In this document: positions 38,801-53,800 of the stretch, in pieces
Layout: each line of letters opens with the position of its first letter
How positions within the stretch are numbered: position 1 is the first letter of the stretch
NCBI GenBank assembly: GCA_004352715.1
Contig: SCFE01000087.1
Coordinates: 222,281 to 286,280, forward strand
DNA from: Hofstenia miamia
Lineage: Eukaryota; Xenacoelomorpha; Acoela
Length of the DNA stretch: 64,000 nt
Direction: 5' to 3'
Notes under the pieces: generated by a model
Databases searched by the model: none
Told to the model about the DNA's origin: nothing
Seen by the model: the letters and a program-made list of their open reading frames with translations, nothing else
Translations under genes and position numbers: made by a program

Positions 38801-41783
38801 ATATGACTTGATTTATTTTTGACGTTCTGGAAAAAGAATTAAAGTAATCATTAATATCATTCATATCGAATTTCGGAGGTGATTGTTTCTTATTATTAGT
38901 AAATTAGTATTGCTCCACTACTTATTACTACCAATCTTGTTAAAATAGCACTGATTATCATTAATCACTTCTTTGATTTTCCTATCTATCCAATTTACTT
39001 CATTATTTTTAAGTTTCCTCTTCAATTTGTTCTTCTTTTTCAATAGCAATTTTACAACAGGTGTTACAAATGGATGTGTTTCACAACGTAACAGTTCTCA
39101 CTGGACAGGAAAGTAAATACATGACTTAAATTCTCCATTAAGAAACTCTATCTAAATTATCACAATAGAATACTCCGGAAAAATTGTTGTGTGAAATATT
39201 CTCTCAAAATATTCGTCTGTATTTCTCTCGCTGATCTCTAAATGTCACAATTTTTCTATCTTTTTTCGGTATGGGAATGGTGCATATTACCGCTTCTTAA
39301 TGTTGTATTAATGATCACGACATCAAAGCTTAAACTTTTGTAAAAAAACCCAGTACTTTACCAAGAATTTTGAAGTGATGAGTAGGGCAATAGGTTATTA
39401 CTGTTAAAGCAGAAAGCAAAAAAAGTTCTTCCAAATCCATTTCATTGAAATCACCACACAAAATAAAATTCTTATGCTCCTTTAATGTTAAATATTGTTC
39501 ACTAGATGAGACAATCTGTTCGACATGTTTATTTTGATATTTTTAACCAGGAGGGTTGTATATCAAGCAAAACAGATAAGCATTACCTAAAATATTTATA
39601 TCCAACCAAATAGCTTCAAAACATTCACATCTTTGAGGCAATAATCTTGTACATTCAAAATTCTTTTTCACATAAGCACAAACACTTCCACCAATAATTT
39701 TTTCAAAATTCAGAGGATTCCTGTCATGACTAAATAATACATATTGCGAAGTAGAAACAAAATTATCAATGATCTTACTATTCAACCAAGATTCCGTTTT
39801 AAAATAAAACTCCAAAGAATTGATTATGATGTCACAAATTAAATCTACCAATGCGCCTTAGATTTTCTTATTGATCTACCGTTTAATAGCATAAATTTTA
39901 CAGAATTAGGTATGTCTAGTCATTGATCTTTATTATATTCTACACCATCCACATAAAGTTTCAAATCTCTAATTTTGATTGATTTTTTATCTATACCAGT
40001 TTCAACTAACTCAAATCTCTTCTTCAAAAACAATTTTTCAGTTTGACGATCAGCATAACTTAAAGCAGCTTTCAGATATATTTTCTTTTTGTATGTTTTA
40101 AATTTGTATGCATATGCGAATACGTATCTTTTATCCCAAACAAATTGTAATTGGACAACAATTTCCCTTGTTCTTCCATCTTTGTATTTCCCTATTCTAA
40201 AAATATCTGTCACTGCCACATTAGGCAAGTCAATGTGTTTTAGTACATCAACAACTTCCTCCATATTCTTTACGTTACGATTCCGACCTGATATTTCTTG
40301 TTCAGGAATGCCACAAAATTTAACTTGCTGTGCATAAAGATTACTTTCGTTTATTATTTTTAATTTCTATTATCATATTTGTTATTTTAACTATCTGACT
40401 TTACTTTATCAATATGCTTATCACATTTCTTCATTTCAACTTCCACCACTTTCATTAAACTACATTTTTGTGAGCACTTTGATAGTTCTAGCAAGTTCTC
40501 TTCTTTTCTTCCAGTTGTCACGAAGTTGTTACAGAATAATACCTAGTTATCTTTTACAGTTAATAATTGTTCCAATGCTTTTGATGAGAAGCCTGTACAT
40601 TTGTCATTTCAGCGCATTTTGCAATCACATGATATACATACAAAAATATCAGCTCCATTCTTTGGTTTATGCTTGCATGTAAAGCATAAATCATTTTTAT
40701 TAACAAGAGCAATTGACATATCCAACCTGCCGATGCGTCTAAAAATTTTCTTCTTGCTATGTTATTTCCAGCACTTAGAGACTAAATCGACAAATACTAT
40801 TGATAAAGGTCCTAGGAATTTTCCGTCATGTATACGTCACTGTTGACGTCACTAAGATAAAATCGAGTATGTCAAACAAATGTTTGAAAAGATCATTTTA
40901 ATTTGAAAACTTACAAGCAAATATTTACTTACTAGTTGTTTTATTAATGTTCAATATTCTACTGTAATTTTAACTTTTATTCTTTACGCTACATTTGCAG
41001 ACCTGTAGAAATACTATGGTTCATACATGACAGCGATGATTTATGTTCATATACTTAATTATTTTTGTCCATTTCCATTATTTATACTTTATCAACCTAT
41101 GAAAAACACAACTGCATATCTCAATAAAAAAATATTTAAAATTTATCATTCTGGAAACGGAGGCGTTATGGGATTTCCCAAATGGCACGGTGAGCTAGTA
41201 AAAAACGTAATAACTTCCTGAAAGCTCTTAACACGCTTTATCAATTTTTTTCGATTTTAGTCTTGAGTTGTAAAAAACCAGAAAATGTAATAAATTGCAT
41301 ATTCGATAACAGAGAATTCCCCTAATTATGGTAATTTTTAATGCAAAACCTCGTCGTTTTTGAGGGGGATCTAAAATTCGATCGATTTGAAAAAATATTG
41401 TTGCATATTGATTTTTAAGCAAAACTGCATCACATCGAGTTGTTCAGATACAGCTTTTCAAGCATGACCAAATTATGGACGATCCTATTTCGTTGAAATT
41501 GGAACTGTGAGTTTTGAGTGTCAATCAGTTTAGATTAGCAGTTTACTTATCAAAAGCTTTATAATCCCAAGTTTCCAAATTTGATCCATGGTTGAAAGTT
41601 TTGATCCAATTGAAAGACTGTTCTCCACATGAAATTTGATTTGTTTGAACGGGAGATATCGATTTCTACCAGAAAGTTTTGACTTGCACAATATTTTTAC
41701 CAGTGTATTTAGAATTTGTAATTGTGTTTTTATCGGGCTTTTGATATACGAATCTACAGAAGTATACATGATTTCTGAATTTA

Positions 41784-41837
<54 letters not shown>

Positions 41838-44800
41838 TGGTTTTCAAATCAAATTTTTCTCTAAGAATTATTTATTCATAGCGCGCACTTTGTTGAGCAA
41901 GTTGCTGTCGTTTAATGACGTTTAATGTCGTAAATATGATCATTAAACAGTATTTCGCATTGAATGAGCTTGTAATCGTCGTCAACAAACATTGAGTATC
42001 ACTATCATGACACTTAAACTTTGTCATTTCTTAATCAAAAAGTTTTGCTATTGTGGACTATTTTAAGAATATTTCAGTCATATTCAGTGCATGCTTTTTA
42101 CATTTCGGGATTCACAAAAAGGCCAGAACAAAATGCTAAGGTTTACACTTTGACTTTGACAATATCCAGATACTTTAATTATTAGAGTGGACCATTTTTT
42201 GAAGACCTATTACTCTGAGCTTTTATGCCATCAACACAGTTTACCTGCAGTTTTGTCATTCCCAGTAAGAAATTCTGAAAAGATCTAGAATTGAATTAAT
42301 AATGGCAATACTTGTTAAATATATAAAAGACGCCGCCAAATTGCTTAGAAACCAATAATCAAAATCTAAAATGGAAAAGGCTCAATTTTTTTTGTAACTG
42401 TATCTTATGGGGAATAAATAATTTTTAATCAGTGACAGCTAAAAGGTTATTATGTCTAAAATTTGCTAGAATATGTGAAACAAATATTGATTTAAATTAG
42501 TTTTGGGACTTTTTATTTTAGGATTTGCTCATAACTTTTTAAAGTTAAAATTTAAATATTGTTTTGGGTTCATGGTTTGCTGGAATGAGTTGTTACGACC
42601 GTGTAGTTTTGTTATGAATTGATGTAAAAGATTAACTAATTAAATGTTTGATTTCTGTTATCTCACGCTTGCTTCATATAATGTGTAAATTTACAATTTC
42701 AATATGAAGACAAGTACAAACGATGTTAATCTATATCTATGAATTTTGAAGTTTCTTTATCATTGTCAAATTTGATATTTTCTTGATTTTTGAATCTTCA
42801 ATTATCTACTTCAATGTCAATGTTTATTAACGATGTAAATTCGAGATTTGATAAAATATCAAATCAAAATATTGAGGATAATTGTTGTACTGAGAAGAAT
42901 TGATTTTAAATTGTACCGTTTCACAAATATCGCCACAAAAATGTTACTTGTTGTGGCTTCAGCCTAAAGACAATATTTGATTTATAAAATTTCTTTCAAT
43001 AATAAATTGGTTAAGACCATAGATAACTAAATATTTAGTCATCTATGGTTAAGAGTTAAGGGGTTCCCCTACAGAAAAATGGTTTTTTGCAATTTTCATC
43101 AATTATTTTTTTGCATATTTTAAAACTTTTATCCTTCCTTTATAATTCTGCCTAATTCCTTTTTTGAAAATATTCCTTTTTCAAAAAATTCAAAAAGATT
43201 TACACAATTTCTGATAATCTGAATACTGTTGTACTGCCATGCTATTTAATTTTTTACCAATTTTTTTTCATATTTAACTACAATTGAACAATCATAACTC
43301 ATGTTACACTAATAATGAGAAAAATCCATTTTGTATTTAGTTCAGTGATTTTATGACATTTTGCATAAGTTGTTCGATATGCATATTTATGTAAATTAGC
43401 CATTAGTCGTAGTTAATACCAAAAAAAATTATTGTAGTTGTATTCTCTACAAAAAGTGTAAAATATAACATAACTACTTCAGTTATACAGATATTACCGT
43501 GTTTAATTTAGCCTTATTATATCCTTTAATTTAGTGGTTACCATGGCAACCAGAACGGAAAATAGTTTTTCAAACCAAATTTTTACAATTTCCAACTTGC
43601 TTAATATTGCCAGGATAACTTATGTTATTTGAACTTTAGATTTTTCTGCATGGGTACCCCCTTAAGACACATTTTAGAATATAGACTAATGTTTCATCTT
43701 AGTCTACAAAATCGATGTTTTAACAGCATGTTGCTAGTTTGTGTGCTTAATGATATTTACTTCAGGTTGAATCTAGATGGTTTTTTATGCGTAGACATTT
43801 GTGTGACATATTTGAACGTACATTTAATTGATAGATGTGGAGCATAGTTGTAACCGGTTTGGAATTGGTAAAACCAACTGAACCGTATGTGTTGGAATTC
43901 TGTTTTACTTTGAATTGACAAGTTCTATTTTATCAGAATTGCTATTTATACTTTGCGACTAAATTTTTAAAGGCCAATACATACAGATGATGTTAGAAAC
44001 AATTAGGAAGTTTTTAGTAAAACTTACACATCTCAAATCCTTTTATATAATTAGTGGAATATTTCAACTCGAGTCTTTTTATAACTATGATATGGAATTG
44101 CAGGCTTCAGTTTTCGTCGGTTCACTGAACAAAGTTTGTCTATTTAATATCCGAAATTCATCAAAATATCTTTTAATGTTTTACTTTTTACTATTTGGCA
44201 TTGTCTAATAATTTTTGAAAATGATGGAAAATACTTTAATTGTCTAGACAGATGTAGAAGGTTTCCTGTTATTTACAAATCCAGCATCTTTGTACAAGCG
44301 AAATATATCCATTGTACTAAGTAGATGGGCGCCTGCTATATTTTCGTATTGGATTTCCGCAGGGAATTTGGCTTCTATCCATTCTACTATTGAAAATGAC
44401 ATCGCTATCGACAGTTTGCTCCATAATAAACTATACTCCGATTTTCATCGTTTTAGAAGTTAAAAATATTTAAGTCCGTCAACATTCATTTTTACACGCA
44501 ACATTGTTGTAAAAATTGTTGGTTTGATTAAGGGCCAGAATGTTTTTGAAATAGGCAATAAAAAATAGTGTTTTTAGCTTTGTTAAATGCTGTAATTTCT
44601 CACTGGTCGCACATAATTGATGTAAGCCAAGGTTTTTAATGCAAAATTTAATGTTTAGAAATTCATCCTTATGTTGGTTTGCTCTCACGTAGTCACCCCC
44701 GATAATTGACGTAATGCATCGCTGAACAATTTTCTTCTATTTTTCTGTTATTGCTTTTTCACACCTTGTGCGGTAACCACACCCATTTACTGCGTCACAA

Positions 44801-47800
44801 GAAAATTGATTATACACTAAATACTCTTGAGAGGATCCAGCATCAGACTATATAGAAATAACTTGCAAATGCACTTTCTACACCACTGTAGATAGACACG
44901 TTTGCTGCAATAATTGCGATTTTCAAACTTTGTCCATTAAAGTATATTTAGTAGTCATTATTGATTTTTAAAAAAAATCTTCGGATTACTGCAAACAGGG
45001 CATTTTCTTAGTTAAATAATATTTCTAAATTTTAAAAGTTAAAAACGAAATCAACAGGTAAGTATGTCAAATTTAAGTAGAACTGCATACATATCAGGTT
45101 TTATTCAATTGGCCGTACATAGACGCTAATTTTTTTAACTTTTTTGATCTTAAGCTTGCAATAGTTTTCCAATATGATTCAAGTGGTCAACGGCTGATAA
45201 AACCTTTGGAATGATTGAAGTTTGATCAATTTCATCCCGGAATTCTCCCATGCTAATACAGCTCGTTTAACCCTAAACGCATGGAGGTATAATATGTCAA
45301 TAACTCATTAAGGGGGCGATTCTGCCCCTTTTTATTTCAAAACTATTAAAGATAAAGTAATGATCTTTTGCACAGTGAAAGATACACATTTGGACTATAT
45401 CTTTGCCAATTTTTAAAAAATACTAATTGGTTTCGATTTTATATACAAATAAAGTTGTGACGACACCAATTTTTGGAAAAATATATGTGAAGAAGAACCT
45501 AAATTAATTGAGCATTCAAAATAGAAGAAAACATTTTACTTCGCTCATATTCCTTCTAGTTATTTTTAGAGACAGAAAAACAGTATTAAGTAATCATAAC
45601 AGCCATTTTCATAATTTTGAATAAACTAAACTGTCTAAAAATGAATGAATATATTAGAAATAAAGTCAATGAATAAGTTTTATTTGTTAGGAAAACTCAA
45701 ATACGTAACATAATAATATACAGTGGCGGCCAGAAAGGTTCGCACACCTAAAAAATTGGCATTTCATTAAGTGCCGTAGGATACAGCTATTTTTCTAAGG
45801 CAACATATACTATTATATAGAGTTCGTCAATAGTGCTGATCCTTAAAAGTTTTTCTTACAGTATTTGGCTGAATACTTTCCATTCAAAATATCTGGGCTG
45901 GTCAAAAAGGTTCGCACACCTGCATATGTTGAACAATCAAATCAGTTACAAACAAACGTTTCGTTTCAGGAGTAAATTCTTAGGTTTAGAAAAGTAAAAG
46001 TATATTAAGTTCACTTTAGAGATCGAAGTTCAAAAAAGTTAAAAAAATAATTAAAAATTTTACAGCACCCAACCACTTGCCCCATCCCAAGAGATGGCCA
46101 AGGGGGTCAATCGGTCCTCTTGGTGTGTCTAGGGTTAATGTTCCTCGCCACTTAAAAATGGAAATTTTTATCTAATGTTAGGAAAGTAATTTTAATATAG
46201 TCATTTAGCACTATGACAATTGTTTAAGCTCAGGGCATTTAATGCATAAATGTGACAATTAGCTATATATAAATCAAACTAAGGGGGGGGGGGTTAAAGC
46301 TATACTTGTCCTTCATTTTTCAGCAAACGTATCAAACTTTCACTAATTTATAGACTAAAATTTCTGGGTCACAGAATTTAAGCATAGGGGCTAGTATAGA
46401 AAATTTTGATATTTATTGAAAAAGTGGTTAATGTGGAAGCTAGGTATTTATGCCTATTCTCAATAACTCATTAATTAATAATCATATCATAAGTTCTTGA
46501 CCAAGATTTTTAGATAAAGCATAATTAATGTGGACAAAATTTCATAGAAATCAGACGGAAATTGATGGAGTTTTTTTACAAATTTATAAAAGACGTGAAA
46601 AATGTTTTTCGAGAAATAGATAAAACAGAGTAATCACATAATGAACGTCACATAATTCAATTCAGATTTAGTTTTTTATTGCGCTTAAGATTAGTTGGGG
46701 AAAGGCGTCGCAAGTGCGTTCTAGAAGAGATCCTCAAATTTTTTTGACCCAAAAATGCCAGATATCACCATCGTAAGGGATAAATGAATTGAAAATCAGA
46801 TTATACGTGTCCCAAATGACTAAAACAACCAAATCGAAAAATCGTTCTGTATCAAGAACACACATTTAATGACAAGGAATCTTAATCTCCCTACAATAAA
46901 TCACCTCTCGAATGAATATTTTGTTGTTTTCCCTAAGTCAATCCAATGCTCCCTGCACGTATGCAGCATCATTATTCGTTCCGTTCATTTAATGATCAAG
47001 TAGATGCGCAGGCGAAAGACAATGTTAATTGTTCAGCGTGATATCAGCTAGCAAATAGTTTTAAATTGGTCTGATACGTGATTCCACATTTCAAACATTG
47101 ATCCAAGATCATGCATTATTTTGCATCTTGTCAAAAAACACACTCTAATTATTCAAAATGTTCAACCTATAGACAATTGATCTTTTAAGCGCAATACTAT
47201 TCATGTACATGTAGATCAAATCAGTGGGATTTCGGACATTAATATAATGCATTTTTGATGTTCATTGACAATCTTTGTGTTAAGTTTTGACCTCATTAAT
47301 CTAATGCATTTAATTAAGAATAAAGCCATGACGTCTAAAACACGTTCTTTTTCAAATTTCGTGTTGTGTACTGTACACTTAACACATTATGGAACGCAAT
47401 CTGGGTCGAGTATGATGAAATTTATAACTACTCTCTATACAAAACAGAATGACTAATAAAAGAAACTGAACTTCTATTTATAGACTTACAGCTGGCGCGA
47501 AGCATGTGATGTAAGTGTTATTAGGCTAAAAATAGTTGCTGAGCACTAAAAATGACGTTAAACCAAATGATGGAAAATACTGAATTTACAATTAAAAATT
47601 ACACTAAATAAATAAAGTAAAAAGACACATAAAGGAAGAAACACATAAAAACTAAAGGTGCTGGAGCTTGAACATCCAAGACGATTGATCTACAATGTTG
47701 TATTCGGAGATTTTTTGAAGTGCATCAAAAGTGCTGCTAAGACTGATTCATTGTATGTACCACCTTTGAGCTTTCTTGAATTAAGTGGACGAGGCAGAGG

Positions 47801-50800
47801 CCAAGAGTCAACTAAAAGTGTTACACTCTGTAAAGCTTCATCCAAGGCAACTAGAATAAATAAATGAACTTTGATTTTTGTTGTTTTGTACTTACTTGTC
47901 TAATTTTTAATTGTTAACACCCTAGTAAATGGCACAATTGAACCATTAAATCTTTCACGTATTGCATTTTTCTCTAAAATAATATTCGTTAAATGTATTT
48001 AAGCTGATGGCATTTGCATTTATTTACTTCTCATCCTTGGTTTCGAATCGAGTTATTTGTTAGATCGATTTACCACAAAATATTTTTCAAATACTGAAAG
48101 GTATCTTACTTCGGTGCGGTGATAGTTTGCAAAATTCATGCTCCCATATCATCGAGCTCTTTGAATGATGATTGATTGCTAATATTTTACTTTGTCTCAA
48201 TGGAGACTCCGTTAATGCTCCACCAGTTTCCTTGGACTTGGTCCTTAAAAATTTCAGAAATGACACTGTGTGCCGCTCTCTGGGGTGTCTACTGCACCCA
48301 AAAACTACTTTATGTCGGACACTTACACACACAGACAAACTAGCGGCTGCTTGATTCGCCCTAGTGGTACTTCGAACAATGATAATTGTGCATAGATATG
48401 CGAACATTGAATAGATATCATTTAAACGGCTAAGTTTTTTAACAAATATGTTATATAAATGATTACAATGTACATAAGTAGTACTTAGCTTTTACGGTTC
48501 TGTTTTTAATACTATTATTCTACACATGCTAGTGTTGCATTTGCTTAAGCATATTAATGTTGTGCTACCTAGACTAGGCGCTATCCAAATTTGCTTCACT
48601 TAGACTATCTCTACTTTATTACGCATATTCAAACCTATTAAAGGTATCCTATTTCCTCTTTACAATTACAAACAAGAACAATAGTTTGATTTCTTCGTAA
48701 ATCCAAGCGTAATGTGATTTAACAAAATGAAATTAGATTTTATTTCGTTGTTGTCTCCGTTGAAGTTCGGACGCTTGTTTTCAATTGTTGATGCTAGTCT
48801 GTGTGACTTTGATGTCAAAAGAAATATTCATTATCCAATTTAATCATTTCGTCGTGCAACTAATTTGATTTGTTTAAATGAATGATTCTATCTCAATGTC
48901 AAAGCAATTCCTTCCATTCTTTTCAATAAAGAATTTTTTATTGCACTGACAACATTTTATATTGGCATCAGTCCCTTGCTAATTCTCGCTTAAATCCTCC
49001 AATTACAAAAAATCATATTTCTCTCCATATATATTGAGTAATACACTTCTTGGATTATCTTGATTTGATTAATATTTTTATGTCCAATGAAATGAGTTGC
49101 CCAATTTATCTTTAAATTTTACTTTTTTTAAATTGCTTGAGTTTGTTGTTTTTATTTTTCACAATATTGTTCAATTGAAACATTTAATGAAGATTTAACC
49201 TAAAAAAAGAATTTCATGTCTGTGTTTTGATTTTAAAATACTACCAATACGGGCGTTTACCCTTACCTAAGAGAGGTGAATATTTAGGCATGGAAATCGT
49301 TAATGAGTTTAATTGACATCATTTAATTACATTAAATAACGTATTTATTGCAATTTTTTTACAAATGAAATGGGGGAAGCAGCTTTTCTTTAATCCAATA
49401 TAATGGGCCACACATTGTCTTGTTTAAGTAAAAGTTTAAAATTAAGTGCCCGCCGATTTTATTGTTTGATTGGTTGTAACTTAGTGTATTTTGTATTCTA
49501 ATCGCGTTTCTGCATGGGCAATCCACAATCCTAATAGGTTAAAATCAACAGAGGCTTGTTTTCTTTTGAGTTTATAGCGTTGGCTTTTCCTGGAAAGACA
49601 AAAAGCATTTGAGAACCTAACCTTTCGTGTTCGCTATTTTTAAGAAACATTAAAATCTTACAAGTATGAGACCAATTATTCATTTTTAGTATTTTATGTA
49701 AAACTTGACTCTTTATTGTTTAATTATGTATCACTGTTTGATTTGTTGTTTGACAGTCTTGTATTGCTAGTATTATTTTTATGCGATGTTATTAATTGTT
49801 GCTTCTAATAGTTTTCGTAATTTGTTTGTGAAATATTATTCAAATTTTATTGGATTGTGCAGGCGTTGTTCTAAATTTTTTTCTAAGATTGTTATAAAGT
49901 GCGCGCATTTCCACATTTTTCAAAATCTAGTCATATTTTGCAAAAATTGCAATGATTTATGAGAATTACCACAAAATTTTTAAGGTTTATATATATGCAC
50001 ATGAGAGCAAATTTTTCGAAAAAATTGGTCTTTATGAAAAGTATCATTAAAAATGATATTTTAGTACAATACTCACATAAAAGTTCCGCAATTTATTCTT
50101 ATTTTTATAACCGAATGCACTCTCCACGGTAGACTTTATTAACAATAGAAAGCCCCGCGATCCGAAATTCATGCAGTTGTCAGAATTTACCTATTCAAGT
50201 AAAACTACCAAAACAAAATCAAATGAAGAAAAGTATAAGAACAAAATAAGCTGTTTTTCTATTTAAATTCTTATTACGAGAGGCACTACAAATGCAATTC
50301 TGATGTGCAAAGCGGTCAAATTTGACCGCTCGGGCTTTCTAGTGCTAAAGCACAAGGGCTGTTAATGTATTCATTAAATTAATGGATCTTTTCATAGTTT
50401 TGGTACTATTTTTTGCTTATCTTAAAACTGAAGATCTCAATTACATGAATAAGTGGGTTTCTGTTGTATGGATGCAGCAATGATTTACAGCATACGGCTA
50501 TTGAACTTATAGATAATTTGCGGGAGATGATGTTATTTTATGGAATATGAAATACTGTAAAACGCTATTGATTTTTCTGCCAGTCTCTAGAATTCGATAT
50601 CTGCGAATATTATTAACGAATTCGCTTTCAATTCAACACCACCTCTAATTACCACACAATAGCAATAATTTTTTTCATTCTTTGCTTAAATGTTTATACT
50701 GGGAATTGGAGAAGTCATTAAATTTGATTCTCAATCGCGTGATTTAGCATGTCCATCATAGTCGTCTGCTATGCGCTTCTATTTCGATGCTAATGGTTTT

Positions 50801-53800
50801 TTAATGTGCAAATTCGCTAATGAGGAGAATTCGTTCATTTCGTTTTAAAAAAGTTACTTTGATGCGCGGTTATTAGCTGGCCGAGGTTGCATAATAAGGT
50901 TAATTGATGCTTAGAGTATTGATCAGCCAATTAGAATATAAACATGTTTTTTTCAGAATTTCATTATTTTTATCACAAATTAATGATAAATTTGTAAGAG
51001 GATTAGAACTACCATCAACGCATGAGTTGGGTCACTTATTTGCACCATTTAGCTAATTGGGTTCCAGCGATTGTTCAAAAAATATAAAATAGTTAAGGTC
51101 GAGAATATTTGTAAACATATCCAGAAATTCAAATTAATACGTATCATTATGGAACAACCATGAGTTTTTATCGGTAATGGTATTGATGAATACGTTATGT
51201 ACACAGCCCTGTTTTTTTTATAATTGCTCATTCTCGCTGAATGAAATAACCTGAAATATTTGATTAAAATTCAAAGTTTTTGTAACTTTTGAGTTTCTAA
51301 TGCTTTTTAAGTATTTTCTAGTTTTGATTTAAGTTTCAATCGCGTAAATATTTGCAGAAAGTTATAATTTGATTTACATTTGTTTCAAACCTGTAATCAG
51401 GGAAATATATTTCGTGAAGAGATTTTTGATGAGTGCATTAATAAGGATGTTTTAAATTATGGATGATCAGTAAAGTTAATTTTAACCTTTAATTTTTAGC
51501 TTACACTTATGTTGGTATACTTATCTTTAATTTTCTTTTCTTTTTCAATATTTTATTTAAAACTTGGTACATTCGATTTTATGGTGTTTTATTAGAACAG
51601 AATGTTAATCCAGGCTACCTTAACATTTACGTATTTCTTTTCGTTTTCAAAAGTTAATGTCATTAGATTTGACTTTATAATTCCTAGTGATTTTTGAGAA
51701 TCTAGTAACGAAATTTTGAGAAAGATTTCCTTAATCTTACCACATTTCTAATTTTATGTTCTTTGGACATCTTCATTAGCATTATAATTAGAAATTGTTA
51801 CTAAATATGACTTTCGATTTACTTGTTGTATGAATATGTAACTTATTTTGTAAATACGTTTTATTTTAGGCTGACACTCAAGACCCTAGCAACGACGACG
51901 TGGGACTTCCGTCTTTACAATCCCAACCATTTATTTATTCGGGCAGTGCTGATTCGCCCGCCCTTGTCTCAGACGTAGGTCTTCAAGGCCAAAAATTCGC
52001 GCCTTCCTCCCATGCCTATGACGAGGATGAAATCTTAGGTGAGCTATCTATTGGAATATAGGCCGACTAGATTTTTTGTATCTTAAATGATTTATGTTTA
52101 GCAGGATAAACACGTAAGAGGATTTATTGCATTGAGACCATCGCTATAATTTTCAGCATGAGAAGTGTTTAAAATGCTCGCTTGAAGTTTCTAAATTATT
52201 TGAAATCTTTGACGGATTCTCTACACTATTATTTGAGGCGAAATCTTAAAATTTGAATTGTTAATTCCCTCAATAAGATATTATTATCAGCACTTTCGTT
52301 TGGAAACTCATCTTTCGCGGAATCCACTTAAATATTTATCTTCTCTCTCCTCCAATGTTTATCATTTCTCAACGTCATCCAACAGTCGTCTCCGACATTT
52401 ATATTTCTATTTTTCTGCAATTTCCGCCAAATTAGCACTGTGTACGTTCGATTGAAAATTGATTTGAGCACAGCGGTGGATAATGATTGTTCATGCATTT
52501 TTATTGTTTAGCATGTAAATAAAGGCGCCTCCAATTATATATTCTCAATTGATTCCTCAACGGGATACTGGTAAAAATATAGTATTGAGGTATTCGCTGT
52601 CAGTTTCATATAGATTACGGTGCTTTATTTTGCTACGGGGTCTAAAATGAATAGATTTAGGAATGTGTTTTTATAATGTCATATACTAAAAATACAAATG
52701 CAAGTGAAATATTGATTATCTTTAACAAAAATAGTCCTGCGAAACACTAGCCTTAGAATAGCGATTACTCCTTGGGAATTATTTGAAAAAATATTTTTCA
52801 AACCGAACACTACAAATACGGTTTTAGGGGGTGCTCCCAGCCCTCTTTTTCAAGAACTATCTGTACACTATATAACATTTTTATGTGAATATTGCAATAA
52901 AAACTTTTTTGAGGTTTTTCATAAAATAGAAACCATTTTTTCAAAAATTTTCTACTCTCGCATGAATATACTGCTTCTTGTAAAGAGTAGCTTTCATGTC
53001 TATAAATATGTACTTCAAAGTTTTTGTGAGAACTTGAATGATTTCCAAGATGTCATTAGATTGTAAACAACGTGCACCCCCTTTCAAAACTTCCTATGAA
53101 TTTTTGGCGAGTCCTGCTTTACTACACCATGTAAATAAATACGGTGTAGCATAGTAATGTAGGAAAACGAAAGTTAACCTCTAAAATGCATTTAATAAAT
53201 TTAATTCAGCATTCATAGATACAATTGAACTTTGCAATTTTACTCAATATGTTTCCACTCAATTGTGTGAGTTAGCTGTTTTCACTGTTGATTTAGATCA
53301 TAAAAGAAGTGCTTTGCGCACCCATCACCCTTTGGGACATCAACGCACTCCACGTAGCCATGCATCACATCCTAAAAATACCTCGTAAGTTCTTGTCTAC
53401 AAAAACTTAAACGTCATGATTTCATATGACATTGTAGTGAGTTTTTGGATTCAATAGAGTATATGATGCTAAAAAATTTATTTATCTGCTTGTCATATTT
53501 TGGAGTATTACCCAACGCAAATAACAAAGTTTCACAATACTAGTTGGTATTATTTATGAAAACGGCAATTGCCCAGCTGCAGTTCAGATATATTTTTCAA
53601 TTTCATAAATAATATTGGATAGCTGAAATATGGACGTTGTTGTGGAAATATACATTTTGAGGAATATTAAACCGGGCACCTCTCAATTTTGGGCATTTAA
53701 TATTCAGTGCGATTTCTGAGCCTAGTAATTCGTTTTAAACTTTGTATAAAGTTGTCAATTTGAACTAGACTAGAGTTTCCGATAATGTCATGTGTTCAAC

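Larger units (their letters stand above)
37800..40745 (-). mobile_element. LINE family C: decayed ORF1-EN-RT element, 3' end missing
   Basis: Order on the minus strand: ORF1 with a PHD-like finger (40745-40570) and a nucleic-acid-binding region (40264-39923), endonuclease (39851 to about 39200), reverse transcriptase (about 38900-37810). The layout resembles CR1/L2/Jockey-group elements. Many frameshifts and stops. The sequence fades just after the [11 protein letters not shown] block, so the ORF2 C-terminus and 3' tail appear deleted, which is unlike normal 5' truncation. Confidence 0.82.
14835..51869 (+). other. SLC4 intron 1 (about 37 kb) filled with mobile elements
   Basis: No coding exon with convincing splice signals and in-phase conserved sequence was found here. 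The transposons listed separately account for about 8 kb including gaps. The rest is AT-rich sequence with short microsatellites. Segments 14835-20037, 20888-26363, 26777-28650, 29494-33551, 36804-37799, 40746-43055, 43666-45718 and 45922-51869 hold nothing else I can name. Small alternative exons or enhancers cannot be ruled out. Confidence 0.6.

Noticed and set aside
45310-45335. TTAAGGGGGCGATTCTGCCCCTT resembling another TTAA element end
   Set aside because: Only one end is visible and the match may be a simple hairpin.
48087-48407. 106-codon minus-strand frame with a tRNA-like GTTCGAA box nearby
   Set aside because: No A box at the right distance and no tail, so neither a SINE nor a gene can be supported.
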